Of a DNA stretch of 64,000 nucleotides, positions 17,650 to 26,788 are shown one piece after another. The notes under the pieces are model-generated. The model worked only from the letters and a program-made list of their open reading frames with translations, had not been told where the DNA came from and did no database searches. Origin of the DNA: Pseudomonas bohemica (GTDB lineage Bacteria > Pseudomonadota > Gammaproteobacteria > Pseudomonadales > Pseudomonadaceae); NCBI RefSeq assembly GCF_002934685.1, contig NZ_NKHL01000113.1, forward strand, positions 1 through 64,000. The letters run 5' to 3'. Position 1 is the stretch's first letter. Each line of letters starts with the position of its first letter. Both the position numbers and the translations under genes were made by a program.

Positions 17650-18978
17650 ATGTCCGAAGCGACTCGTTTGCTCGAAGCCACAACCATGAAGCGCGTGATG
17701 TTCCGCGTCGTGCCGTTGTTGGTGATTTGCTACATCGTTTCCTACCTCGATCGGGTCAACGTAGGGTTCGCCGCGTTGACCATGAACCAGGAGCTGGGCT
17801 TTTCCTCGGCAGTGTACGGGCTGGGGGCCGGGGTCTTCTTCCTGACGTACTTCGTCTTCGAAGTGCCCTCCAATCTGATGCTTCACCGCTTTGGCGCCCG
17901 CCGCTGGATCGCCCGTATCATGCTCACCTGGGGGATTTTGTCGGGTGCGATGGGATTGATCCCGCAGATCGCCCACGCAACGGGATTGAGCCACGAAACG
18001 GTGTTCTACACCTTGCGCCTGTTGCTCGGTGCGGCCGAGGCGGGGTTCTTCCCGGGTGTGATCTTCTTCCTGACGTTGTGGTTTCCCAGCGCCTATCGGG
18101 CCAGGGTCGTGGGGTACTTCATGACCGCGTTGCCGTTCTCCAGCGTGATCGGTGCGCCGCTCTCGGGATGGCTGCTGGGGCTGGGAAGCCACGACGGCCT
18201 GTCGGGCTGGCAGTTGATGTTTGTGCTGGAGGCGATTCCGGCGTTGATTCTGACCGTGGTGGTGCTCAAGTGCCTGACCGATCATCCGCATCAGGCCAGT
18301 TGGCTTGCCCCCGAACAGCGTACCTGGCTCAGCCAGCGCCTGGCCGACGAGGAGCGCGCAGGGCCGCAGGACAGCAAGCCGGGTGTATGGAAAACCCTGT
18401 CCCATCCGATGGTCCTGCTGCTGGGCCTGGTGTACTTCAGCGTGGTGTACATGAACTACACCATGGGCTTCTTCCTGCCGACGATCATTCGCGATTTTGG
18501 GCTGAGCACCTTGCAGACCGGTCTGGTGGCTGCCATTCCGCCCATCGTCGGCACCTTGAGCATGGTCTACTGGGGACGTCGTTCAGACCGATATGCAGAG
18601 CGCAAGTGGCACCTGGTCTTCGCCCTGTTTGTCGGCGCCAGTTGCTTTGCCGCGGCCGCCCTGGTGAGTTCGCCGGTGCTCATGATGCTGTGCTTCGCCA
18701 TCGCCGCGTTCGGTATCTATGGCTGCCAGCCTGTGTTCTGGACCCTGCCGGGCACCTTTCTGTCCGGCGGCGCGGCGGCTGCCGGGATCGCCACCATTAA
18801 CGCACTGGCGAACCTCTCGGGGTTCATGGGGCCCTCGGTCATGGGCTGGATCAAGACCACAACCGGCAACTACAGTGCCGGCCTGCTGCTGGCGGCGGCA
18901 ATGGCCGGACTTGCCACCCTGGTGGTGGCCGGTTTCGCGCGCGAGCGTTTTCCCGTCCGCACTGCCGTCACCGGGTAA
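17650..18978 (+). CDS. MFS transporter, anion:cation symporter (ACS) type
   Basis: Protein of 442 residues with about twelve hydrophobic helices. The signature YLDRVNVGFAALTMNQELG in helix 1 and the LGAAEAGFFPGVIFFLT segment are typical of the ACS family (phthalate, hexuronate, tartrate and 4-hydroxyphenylacetate carriers). It probably imports an organic acid by proton symport. The site AAGGTG lies five bases before the ATG. 130 bases separate it from the dehydrogenase upstream, and the lactonase gene follows after 12 bases. Confidence 0.9.
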   Translation: MSEATRLLEATTMKRVMFRVVPLLVICYIVSYLDRVNVGFAALTMNQELGFSSAVYGLGAGVFFLTYFVFEVPSNLMLHRFGARRWIARIMLTWGILSGAMGLIPQIAHATGLSHETVFYTLRLLLGAAEAGFFPGVIFFLTLWFPSAYRARVVGYFMTALPFSSVIGAPLSGWLLGLGSHDGLSGWQLMFVLEAIPALILTVVVLKCLTDHPHQASWLAPEQRTWLSQRLADEERAGPQDSKPGVWKTLSHPMVLLLGLVYFSVVYMNYTMGFFLPTIIRDFGLSTLQTGLVAAIPPIVGTLSMVYWGRRSDRYAERKWHLVFALFVGASCFAAAALVSSPVLMMLCFAIAAFGIYGCQPVFWTLPGTFLSGGAAAAGIATINALANLSGFMGPSVMGWIKTTTGNYSAGLLLAAAMAGLATLVVAGFARERFPVRTAVTG

Positions 18979-18990
18979 TAGGAGAGCCTC

Positions 18991-19812
18991 ATGAACTGGG
19001 AAATCTATGCGTTGCGCTACGGCATGCAGAACCGCCAGGCCGCAGACAATTTCATGCATGCTCCGGATCCCCACGACGCCGACATGCCACTGGATTATTT
19101 CGTCTGGCTGTTGCGTGCCGGGGGGCGCGAGATCCTGGTCGATACCGGGTTCAGCATCGAGGTCGCGCAACAACGGGCGGCCAAGGCCCCCAATGACCGG
19201 CGCACCCGGACCATTCTGCGCCCGGTGGATGAGGCCTTGCAGGCGATGGATTGCGCTCCTGCGTCCATCCGTGACGTGGTCATCACTCACCTGCATTACG
19301 ATCACGCCGGCAACCTGAATCTGTTCCCCAACGCACGCTTTCACTTGCAGGACCGCGAGATGAGTTTCGCCACCGGACGCCACATGTGCATGAGCTGCAT
19401 GCGTGGCGCGTTCGATGTAGAAGACGTGGTGAGCATGGTGCGCGCGGTGTATGCCGAGCGCGTGGAGTTTCACGATGGGGATGCGACGCTCGCGCCGGGG
19501 GTGAGCCTGCATCATGTCGGTGGCCACACTGACGGCTTGCAGATGGTGCGAGTGCAGACCGCGCGCGGCCCGGTGGTGCTGGCCAGCGACGCTGCTCATT
19601 ACTACGACAACCTCAGACGCAACGACCCGTTTCCGATCTTCTTCAATCTGGGTGACATGACCCAGGGCTGGCGCCTGGCACGCAAGCTGGCGGGAGACGA
19701 TGACACTCGGGTAATTCCGGGCCACGATCCGCAGGTGCGCCTGTCGTTTCCCGCGCTGCCGGGCTCCGATGGCGAAACCGTGCAGTTGCATCTGCCACCC
19801 CATGGCCGTTGA
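18991..19812 (+). CDS. Metallo-beta-lactamase-fold lactonase (AHL/gamma-lactone lactonase-like)
   Basis: Protein of 273 residues. The dinuclear zinc motif H-x-H-x-D-H is intact (His100, His102, Asp104, His105 in THLHYDHAGN), with His179 in VGGHTDG, Asp200 in LASDAAHYYDN and nearby tyrosines, as in the AiiA/AttM (BlcC) lactonase branch. It hydrolyses a lactone ring. In this operon a gamma-lactone intermediate is more likely than a quorum-sensing signal, but acyl-homoserine lactone activity is possible. There is no signal peptide, so it is cytoplasmic. A strong AGGAG precedes the ATG. Confidence 0.82.
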   Translation: MNWEIYALRYGMQNRQAADNFMHAPDPHDADMPLDYFVWLLRAGGREILVDTGFSIEVAQQRAAKAPNDRRTRTILRPVDEALQAMDCAPASIRDVVITHLHYDHAGNLNLFPNARFHLQDREMSFATGRHMCMSCMRGAFDVEDVVSMVRAVYAERVEFHDGDATLAPGVSLHHVGGHTDGLQMVRVQTARGPVVLASDAAHYYDNLRRNDPFPIFFNLGDMTQGWRLARKLAGDDDTRVIPGHDPQVRLSFPALPGSDGETVQLHLPPHGR

Positions 19813-19851
19813 AGGCCCGGGCCGCAACTTACAATAAGAAGGATAAGAAAC

Positions 19852-21222
19852 ATGACCACTCTTTCAGCGACGCTGACCGCCGAGGACAGCTCGGCGGTGA
19901 AGTCAGCGGTTCGCAAGTTCTACCGGCGCATGGTGCCGCTGACGGTACTGATGCTGCTGATCAATCAGATCGACCGGACCAACCTGGGCTTCGTCCAGGA
20001 TGTATTGAAGGCCGATCTGGGCATTGGCGCCGCGGCCTTCGGCCTGGGTGCCGGGCTGTTCTTCGTCGGCTATGCGCTGTTCGAAGTACCGAGCAACCTC
20101 TACCTCAAACGGCTGGGCGCGCGGGTCTGGCTGACTCGGATCATGATCTCCTGGGGGCTGGTCACCGGCCTGATGGCATTCACCCAGGGCGAGACGAGTT
20201 TCTACGTGCTGCGGTTTCTATTGGGGGCGATGGAGGCGGGGTTCTTTCCCGGGGTGATCTACTACTTCAGCGTCTGGTTACCGGATGCCCATCGCGGGCG
20301 GGCCGTGGCGATTTTTCTCAGTGCATCCGCGCTGGCTTACATCGTCACGGGGCCGGTCAGCGGCGCGTTGCTGGAAATGCATGGCTGGCTCGGGTTGGCG
20401 GGTTGGCGCTGGATGTTCCTGATCGAAGGCGGGGTATCGATCCTGGCGGGGCTGGCGAGCATTCTCTGGCTGGTGTCCAGCATCAGGGATGCCAAATGGC
20501 TGAGCGCCGAAGAGAAGAGTGCTTTACAGAGGGCTGTCGATGCCGACGAAGCCAGTCGCGTCACCAGCCAGCAGCGTCATTCGCAATTGAAGCTGCTGAT
20601 GCAGCCCACGGTGCTCAAGCTCTGCGCGATTTATTTCACCTCCACCATGACCGGCTACACGGTGACCTTCTGGCTGCCGGGGATCCTGCGCCAGATCGAC
20701 GGCATCAACAATTTTCAGGTCGGACTGCTCTCGGCGATCCCCTGGATCTTTGCGGTGTTCGCCATGTATGCCCTGGCCAAACTGACCGATAACAAGGGTC
20801 ACCGCAAACTGCTGGTCGCCGGGGCTCTGTTGCTGATGGCGATCGGCATGCTGCTGGCCACCTTCGGCAGCCCGTGGTTCGCCTTGTTCGCGCTGACCAT
20901 TGCGGCAGTCGGATACAAGTCCTGCAACTCGGTGTTCTGGTCCATGACCGCCGTGTCGCTGGAACCCAAGGCGTTGGCGGCTGGCATCGCCCTGATCAAC
21001 TCCCTGGGCAACCTGGGGGGATTCGCCGCGCCCGCCGCTTTTGGCGCCATCAAGGAGCAGACCGGTTCCATTCAAGGTGGGCTGCTGGGCCTGACCGCTT
21101 GCTCGTTGATCGGCCTGGTGCCTGGTGCTTTCTTTGAAGACGCGCAAAGGCGTCTGACCCTGTCTGACGGCGTGCTGCCGACTTATTCATTCGTTGGAGA
21201 TCGAGATGCAAAACACAGGTGA
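19852..21222 (+). CDS. Second MFS transporter, ACS type
   Basis: Protein of 456 residues with twelve predicted helices and the ACS signatures QIDRTNLGFVQDVLK and LGAMEAGFFPGVIYYFSVWLP. It is related to, but clearly different from, the carrier at 17650, so the operon holds two carriers of one family. Possible reasons are uptake of both lactone-derived acid and free acid, or export of one. Its 3' end overlaps the dehydrogenase gene by 17 bases. Confidence 0.9.
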   Translation: MTTLSATLTAEDSSAVKSAVRKFYRRMVPLTVLMLLINQIDRTNLGFVQDVLKADLGIGAAAFGLGAGLFFVGYALFEVPSNLYLKRLGARVWLTRIMISWGLVTGLMAFTQGETSFYVLRFLLGAMEAGFFPGVIYYFSVWLPDAHRGRAVAIFLSASALAYIVTGPVSGALLEMHGWLGLAGWRWMFLIEGGVSILAGLASILWLVSSIRDAKWLSAEEKSALQRAVDADEASRVTSQQRHSQLKLLMQPTVLKLCAIYFTSTMTGYTVTFWLPGILRQIDGINNFQVGLLSAIPWIFAVFAMYALAKLTDNKGHRKLLVAGALLLMAIGMLLATFGSPWFALFALTIAAVGYKSCNSVFWSMTAVSLEPKALAAGIALINSLGNLGGFAAPAAFGAIKEQTGSIQGGLLGLTACSLIGLVPGAFFEDAQRRLTLSDGVLPTYSFVGDRDAKHR

Positions 21223-22108
21223 AGTTGCAGTGTATGGCCTGGGCAACATGGGCTTTCTGATTGCCGAGCGCATCGCCCGGCATTTCCCGGTCAAGGTCGC
21301 TGACCTGGATCAGGCCCTGATCGCCCGCGCCGCCGAGCAGTTTGCAGGCGTCGCCATCAATGCCCCGCAAGAGCTCGGTAACACCCGGGTGGTGGTGCTT
21401 TCGCTGCCCAGCCCCAGCATTTCCCAGGCCGTGGTCAAACAGATTGCGCCCCACCTTGGCGCTGGAACCGTGGTGGTCGAAACCAGCACCGTCAACCCCG
21501 AAGACATGCATGCCTTGCAACGCCTGCTCAAACCCTACGCCATTGAAGTGATCGATGCGTCGGTGCTGGCCGGTGTCGGGCAGATGGCGGCGGGCAGTGC
21601 GTCATTGGCGGTAGGCGGTTCGCTGCAGGCTGTCGAGGCTGCCAAACCGGTACTGGATGCGATTGCCACCCGGCAGATCTACTTCGGCGAAACCGGGGCG
21701 GGCGCGGCGGCCAAGGTCATCAACAATGCCGTGGCCCATGCGGTGATGGTGGTGGTGGCGGAAGCGGGATCGATGGCGACTGCTGCGGGTGTCGACACCG
21801 GGAAATTGATCGCCATGCTGTCCGACGCGCAAATGGGCATCCAGCGTCCGCTGACCCATCGTTATGCCGAGCGCATCGTCGACAGTAACTATGCGGGGGG
21901 TATGCCGCTGGATGCAGCGCGAAAGGATTCGGTGCTGGCGCTGCAACTGGCGCAAAACCTTGGCGTTCCGCTGTTCGCCATTCAAGGCGCGCATTCGGTT
22001 TACGAGATCGCCGCGAACGCCGGCTATGGCCGCGATGATTACGCAGCCATCGCCAAGCTGTGGGCAGATTGGGGCCGCCCAGCCGTACCAGCCATTTCGG
22101 CAGGCTGA
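21206..22108 (+). CDS. Beta-hydroxyacid dehydrogenase (3-hydroxyisobutyrate dehydrogenase family)
   Basis: Protein of 300 residues. The N-terminal Rossmann domain has GLGNMG (11-16), with Asp33 after strand 2 (VADLD), suggesting NAD preference. The substrate-binding motif is DASVLAGVGQMAAGSASLAV (117-136) and the catalytic lysine is Lys170 in GAAAKVINN. The family oxidises beta- (and some gamma-) hydroxyacids to semialdehydes, which fits the aldehyde dehydrogenase in the same operon. ATG 21206 was chosen for GGAG six bases upstream; an upstream TTG in frame is less likely. Last gene of the operon. Confidence 0.87.
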   Translation: MQNTGEVAVYGLGNMGFLIAERIARHFPVKVADLDQALIARAAEQFAGVAINAPQELGNTRVVVLSLPSPSISQAVVKQIAPHLGAGTVVVETSTVNPEDMHALQRLLKPYAIEVIDASVLAGVGQMAAGSASLAVGGSLQAVEAAKPVLDAIATRQIYFGETGAGAAAKVINNAVAHAVMVVVAEAGSMATAAGVDTGKLIAMLSDAQMGIQRPLTHRYAERIVDSNYAGGMPLDAARKDSVLALQLAQNLGVPLFAIQGAHSVYEIAANAGYGRDDYAAIAKLWADWGRPAVPAISAG

Positions 22109-22181
22109 GGCGGTTGCGCGAAGGTGCAAGAAGGGCGTGGGTGGGGCAGCAGAATACCTGCCGCTGACCCACCGCCTTGCA

Positions 22182-23921
22182 TCAGAGCTTTGGCAACTGC
22201 CCGATGCGTCCCATCATTTCGGTCACGATCTGCAAGTCCAGCAAAAATTGCCCGGTGGTCTTGAACTCGCTGTCGGTGTGGCCAGTGTATTTGACGTCAG
22301 GGCGCGCGAGACCGAACTGCACGCCATTGGGCAGTTCATGAACCGACGTGGCGCCAGCGGAGGTGCCGAACTTGTGTTCCATGTTCAGGTTTTCGCTGGC
22401 AACGGCGAGCAGCGCCTTGACCCATTCACCTTCGGGATTGCGGTACATCGGCTCGGCGATCGAGTAGTCGAAGGCCGGGGTGATGTGGGTTTTCCGAGTC
22501 CACGCATCGAGCTTGCCCGCAATCTCGGACTTGAGGGTGTCCGGGGACTTGCCTTTGGGCACTCGCAGGTTCACCGCAAGCTTCAAGGCTTTGTCATCCA
22601 TCGCCACGTAGGTCAGCGATGCAGTGAGCGGCCCCATGAACGAATCGGAGAACCCGACCCCCAGTTTGCCACCCAGATAATCCAGACCCCAGTTGTCAGC
22701 GGCGTAGCGCGCGGCATCGGTGATCTGGTTGTGCTTGAGCGCAACCTTACCGTCGAGGCTGTTGATGAAGTCCAGCATCCTCGCCACCGGGTTGACCCCC
22801 GACTGCGGTTCGGATGAGTGCGCCGACACCCCGGTGATCGTCAGCGTCACGCCCGTGCCTTCAACCTTGGCGCTGACTTCGAAATCGCCGCCGTTACGCT
22901 GAACGTATTCGGCGCCGGCTTTTTGCAGGCTGGCTGCAAGCTCGGCGGGTTGGTCGGTCAACAATGTGACCACCGATCGCGACGGGATCTGGTTGGTCGC
23001 CATGCCGCCGGTCATCGAAGCGACTTCAGCGCCTTCGCCCTCGGCATTACGACGTGCAAAGGTCGCCATGACCGTGCCGTAGCCCTTCTCGGCAATCACC
23101 ACCGGGTAGCTGCCGTCCAGTGCCAGGTTGTAGTCAGGCACCGGGTTGCGTTCGAAGTAATAGGGGATCGCGTCGCCGGCGGTTTCCTCAGTGGTATCGA
23201 TCAGCAGCTTGAAATTGCGCGCCAATGGCAACTTCTCTTCCTTGATCACCTTCATGGCGTACAGCGCCACCACGATGCCGTTCTTGTCATCCTCGGTGCC
23301 ACGGCCGTACATCCGGTCGCCGATCAGCGTAACCTTGAACGGGTCCAGGCGAGTGCCATCCTTGAGCACCCAGTTTTCCGGCGTCACCGGCACCACGTCG
23401 GCGTGGGCGTGAATGCCGACCACTTCCTTGCCCGCGCCTTCGAGGGAAATCTCATAGACGCGGTTGTCGATGTTGCGAAAGTGCAGATTGAACGACTCAG
23501 CCAGGCCCTTGATCTTCTCGGCAATCTGGATGAATTCAGGGTTCTCGTACTGAGGGACGCCGTCCTTGCGAACCGTGGGAATCGCCACCAGTTCACGCAA
23601 GGTTTCGGTCGCCGCGCCGCCGTATTTCACTCGTGCATACAGACCCAGCAGGCGGTGGATTTCGTTTTGTTGTTCGGCAGAAAGCTTCTTGTTACCGAGG
23701 AAGGCGTTGATGGCCGGCGCCAGTTTTTCGGTCTTCGCCACATCGCTCTTGGCTACACGGCCCAGGAACTGCCTGAAGTCAGTGATCGATGCGTCATTGA
23801 AAGTCTTGAGGATCGCGTCGCTCTGTTGCGCGGTGATATTGGCGCAAGCCGAGGTGGCGAACGACGAAAGGCTGGCCAGCACCAGCGTGGCCGCAGCCAG
23901 GCGCTTGAGGGGGAAATTCAT
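22182..23921 (-). CDS. Exported M20 family dipeptidase (PepV-like zinc peptidase)
   Basis: Protein of about 579 residues. It starts with a signal peptide (NFPLKRLAAATLVLASLSSF... ending near SACA). The M20 metal site is clear: GIHAHADVVPV, GRGTEDDKNGIV (bridging Asp) and DTTEETAGD (catalytic Glu pair), with a dimerisation-type insert and a late His in TSAGATSVHELPNG. It should cleave dipeptides or similar amides in the periplasm with two zinc ions. ATG 23921 is preferred; ATG 23933 abuts the only purine-rich site, leaving no spacing. It converges with the lactone operon. Confidence 0.87.
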   Translation of the reverse strand: MNFPLKRLAAATLVLASLSSFATSACANITAQQSDAILKTFNDASITDFRQFLGRVAKSDVAKTEKLAPAINAFLGNKKLSAEQQNEIHRLLGLYARVKYGGAATETLRELVAIPTVRKDGVPQYENPEFIQIAEKIKGLAESFNLHFRNIDNRVYEISLEGAGKEVVGIHAHADVVPVTPENWVLKDGTRLDPFKVTLIGDRMYGRGTEDDKNGIVVALYAMKVIKEEKLPLARNFKLLIDTTEETAGDAIPYYFERNPVPDYNLALDGSYPVVIAEKGYGTVMATFARRNAEGEGAEVASMTGGMATNQIPSRSVVTLLTDQPAELAASLQKAGAEYVQRNGGDFEVSAKVEGTGVTLTITGVSAHSSEPQSGVNPVARMLDFINSLDGKVALKHNQITDAARYAADNWGLDYLGGKLGVGFSDSFMGPLTASLTYVAMDDKALKLAVNLRVPKGKSPDTLKSEIAGKLDAWTRKTHITPAFDYSIAEPMYRNPEGEWVKALLAVASENLNMEHKFGTSAGATSVHELPNGVQFGLARPDVKYTGHTDSEFKTTGQFLLDLQIVTEMMGRIGQLPKL

Positions 23922-24141
23922 TGCTTGGGGCATTCCTTTGCAGGCGGTTTATGAACGCGTTTTATGCGGAATATCTGATCGCTCGATCAGAAAGGTTAGC
24001 AAGCTAACATCCGCGGAGAATGCCAGGGAACCCCTGTATGAAGATGTGTCGCGCTCAAAGGCGAAAGCGGCGCAGATTTGAAAAACACCGCCTGGTTACC
24101 GCCAGGTCGAGACGGCGAAGCGCATGAAATAGCCATCAATC

Positions 24142-25044
24142 CTACAGGGTTTTCTTGCCTATGACGTCCATGCAGGTCGATCTGAATGCCCGGGCAATGT
24201 GGGTCTCGGTCTGGGCATTGAAGATCAGCGAAAGGCCGATGTCCGGCCCCAGATTCACATCCGTGAGGGTGAGAAAGTGCACGCCGTCCACGCTGCGACG
24301 CCCGTGGAGCGAAGGCACCAGCGCCACTCCCAGACCTGCGGCCACCAGACTGATGGTGGCCTGAATCTGCGTGGTTTCCTGCACCACCCTGGGCAGGAAA
24401 CCGGCCGCTTGACAGGCGCTACTGACTGCGTAATGCAGGCCGGTGGCTTCTTGCTGAGAATAAGAGACGAAGGGCGCATCAGCCAACTCGGCCAGGGCAA
24501 TCCGTGCGCGAGAAGCCAGCCCATGACTGGCGGGCACCACCGCGATCAGCCGATCGGCTTCCAGCAGTTCGCTGGAGACCTGATAGCGGTCGATGATCGG
24601 CGAGCGCACCAGCCCGACGTCGAGTAACCCGCGTTCGACCTCTTCGATGATTCGATTGGAGGGGTAGTCCCGCAACACCAAGTCGATGCCCGGATAACGC
24701 CGGCGAAAATCCGGAAGGATGCGTGGGATCAATGACAGCGTCGCCGAACCCACACATCCCACACTCAAAAGGCCGCGTACCCCTTCGACCGTCTCCCGGG
24801 CGTGACGCTGGGCCTGCTCCAGATGAAACAGCGCCTTGCGCACGTCTTCCAGCGCGGCGGCGCCTGCTTCGGTCAGCCTGACCTGGCGTGTCGAGCGCTC
24901 GAACAGCGGGGTACCGAAGCTTTGCTCAAGCTTGCGGATCGCCACAGACAAAGGTGGCTGGGAAATGTGCAGCAGCTCCGCCGCCCGGCGGAAGTTAAGG
25001 GTTTCAGCCAGCACGACAAATTGGCGCAGTTGACGGACGTCCAT
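24142..25044 (-). CDS. LysR family transcriptional regulator
   Basis: Protein of 300 residues. The N-terminal helix-turn-helix is MDVRQLRQFVVLAETLNFRR followed by AAELLHISQPPLSVAIRKLE. The C-terminal periplasmic-binding-like effector domain spans about 90-295. It resembles the BenM/CatM-type LysR branch. It is divergent from the CoA-ester operon starting at 25149 with about 100 bases between them, the normal layout for a LysR activator of its neighbour. Confidence 0.9.
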   Translation of the reverse strand: MDVRQLRQFVVLAETLNFRRAAELLHISQPPLSVAIRKLEQSFGTPLFERSTRQVRLTEAGAAALEDVRKALFHLEQAQRHARETVEGVRGLLSVGCVGSATLSLIPRILPDFRRRYPGIDLVLRDYPSNRIIEEVERGLLDVGLVRSPIIDRYQVSSELLEADRLIAVVPASHGLASRARIALAELADAPFVSYSQQEATGLHYAVSSACQAAGFLPRVVQETTQIQATISLVAAGLGVALVPSLHGRRSVDGVHFLTLTDVNLGPDIGLSLIFNAQTETHIARAFRSTCMDVIGKKTL

Positions 25045-25148
25045 ATTGATACCGATCCACTATCAATGTGATGAAAAACAATATTAGAAAACGAATTGAT
25101 GCCTCGCTAGTCTCGTCTCTCGATAAGAACAACATTGGGAAGTCACTC

Positions 25149-25613
25149 ATGCACGACGAGATACCGCTGCTCGGCCAGGGCCTGTTCTGGCAGGACCTGG
25201 ACCCGGGCCAACGCTTTCGCACCTTTCGCCGCACGATCACCGAAGCCGACTTGATCCACTTTATCGGCGTGACCGGGCAAACCGAGGTGATCTTTATCGA
25301 TGCCGACTATCCCGGCGCCATCAAGGGCGGACGGCCCGTACCTTCGGCGCTGACCTACAGCCTGATCGAAGGGATCCTCATGCAAACTCTGCTGCAGAAC
25401 GTCGGGCTGGCGTTGTTGGAACTGCAGCAGGTGATCAAGGCGCCGGTACTGGTGGGTGACTCGGTGCAGGCCGTGGTGCAGATCACTGATGTACGGCCTA
25501 CCTCCAAATCCGGTCGTGCGGTGGTCACGCAGCAGGTCACGGTCAGCAATCAGAACGCTGTGGTGGTGATGGAATATTCGGTCAAACGCTTGCTCGCCGG
25601 TCGCCCGGCCTGA
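25149..25613 (+). CDS. MaoC-like hot-dog-fold protein lacking the Asp/His dyad
   Basis: Protein of 154 residues with the MaoC/FAS1-dehydratase pattern: FRRTITEADLIHF, IDADYP, and later GDSVQAVVQITDVRPTSKSG. In (R)-hydratases the motif is G-D-x-N-P-x-H; here it reads G43-Q44-T-E-V-I-F49, so the catalytic Asp and His positions carry Gln and Phe. It may be a divergent hydratase, a thioesterase-like protein or a structural partner. The ATG at 25149 follows GGGA; an upstream in-frame ATG (25068) would extend over the LysR promoter region. It is first in the operon with the two acyl-CoA dehydrogenases. Confidence 0.75.
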   Translation: MHDEIPLLGQGLFWQDLDPGQRFRTFRRTITEADLIHFIGVTGQTEVIFIDADYPGAIKGGRPVPSALTYSLIEGILMQTLLQNVGLALLELQQVIKAPVLVGDSVQAVVQITDVRPTSKSGRAVVTQQVTVSNQNAVVVMEYSVKRLLAGRPA

Positions 25614-25624
25614 GGGATCTGCCC

Positions 25625-26779
25625 ATGCTCCAGGCTCTGGATTTCATCCCTGAACCGCTCGCCCATGAACCCCTGCGTGAGCAAGTGCGCAATTTTCTGC
25701 TGGATCGTATGGCGGCGTATCCCACCGACGTTCGCGCCCGCAGCTGGCAGGGTTTCGACGCGGATTTCAGCCGCGCACTGGCTGCCAGGGGTTGGGTAGG
25801 CCTGACCCTGCCCAAAGCCTATGGCGGGGCCGAGCTGGACGCCTTCGCGCGGTTCGTGGTGGTCGAAGAATTGCTCTGTGCCGGCGCGCCGGTTGCCGCG
25901 CACTGGATTGCCGATCGTCAAAGCGGTCCGTTGATTCTGCGATACGGTAGCGACGCGCAAAAGGCCTTCTACCTGCCGCGGATTTGCCAGGGGCAGGCGT
26001 TCTTCTGCATCGGAATGAGTGAGCCGGGTGCCGGGTCGGATCTGGCCAGTGTGCGCAGCCGAGCTCAACGCGCTGGTGATGGAGAGGGCGATGGCTGGCG
26101 GCTCAACGGGCAGAAAATCTGGACCACTTACGCCCAGCACAGCGATTACATGATCGCGTTGGTGCGGACCTCCGGTAGCCCGGAAGATCGCCACCGCGGC
26201 TTGTCGCAACTGATCATCGACCTGACCCTGCCCGGTATCGACATCCGACCGATTCGCGACCTCACCGGCAGCTCGCATTTCGCGGAGGTCTTCTTCAACG
26301 ACGTGCACCTGCCCGCCGATGCCCTGATCGGCGCCGAAGGGCAGGGCTGGGAGCAGGTAACGGCGGAACTGGCATTCGAGCGCAGCGGGCCGGAACGCCT
26401 GTATTCCAGCCTGGTGCTACTGGACGCGTGGCTGGCCTGGCTGCGTGAGCGCGGTAAGCGCGACGACGCGGTGCTGCTGGGGCGTCTGGTCGCCGAGCTG
26501 ACGACCCTGCGCGGTCTGTCGCTGGCGGTCACCGGACGTCTCGCCGCTGGCCATAGCCCGGTGATCGAGGCGGCGCTGGTCAAGGACCTGGGAACCAGTT
26601 TCGAGCAGTCGGTGCCGCTGCTGATCGCCGATGCGATTGGCACAGACGGCGAGCCGCCGCCTGTGTTGCTCAGGCGCACGCTCGAGTATTTGTGCCAGGT
26701 CGCCCCGGCATTTTCCTTGCGCGGGGGTACTCGGGAAATTCTGCGCGGCGTGATCGCTCGCGGTCTGGATCTACGTTAG
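25625..26779 (+). CDS. Acyl-CoA dehydrogenase, large-type subunit
   Basis: Protein of 384 residues with the complete ACAD fold: N-terminal helical domain, FAD-binding beta domain with CIGMSEPGAGSDLASVRSRA and WTTYAQHSDYMIALVRT, and the C-terminal helices ending LRGGTREILRGVIARGLDLR. It introduces an alpha,beta double bond into an acyl-CoA and passes electrons to ETF. It lies 11 bases after the MaoC-like gene and nine before a second, shorter ACAD. Such pairs in steroid and aromatic side-chain degradation form mixed alpha2beta2 enzymes, and the same is likely here. Confidence 0.88.
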   Translation: MLQALDFIPEPLAHEPLREQVRNFLLDRMAAYPTDVRARSWQGFDADFSRALAARGWVGLTLPKAYGGAELDAFARFVVVEELLCAGAPVAAHWIADRQSGPLILRYGSDAQKAFYLPRICQGQAFFCIGMSEPGAGSDLASVRSRAQRAGDGEGDGWRLNGQKIWTTYAQHSDYMIALVRTSGSPEDRHRGLSQLIIDLTLPGIDIRPIRDLTGSSHFAEVFFNDVHLPADALIGAEGQGWEQVTAELAFERSGPERLYSSLVLLDAWLAWLRERGKRDDAVLLGRLVAELTTLRGLSLAVTGRLAAGHSPVIEAALVKDLGTSFEQSVPLLIADAIGTDGEPPPVLLRRTLEYLCQVAPAFSLRGGTREILRGVIARGLDLR

Positions 26780-26788
26780 GAGTCTGGC

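Noticed and set aside
18991..19812. Beta-lactam resistance enzyme
   Set aside because: It has the zinc motif of the MBL fold but lacks a signal peptide and sits in a catabolic operon; lactonase branch features are stronger.
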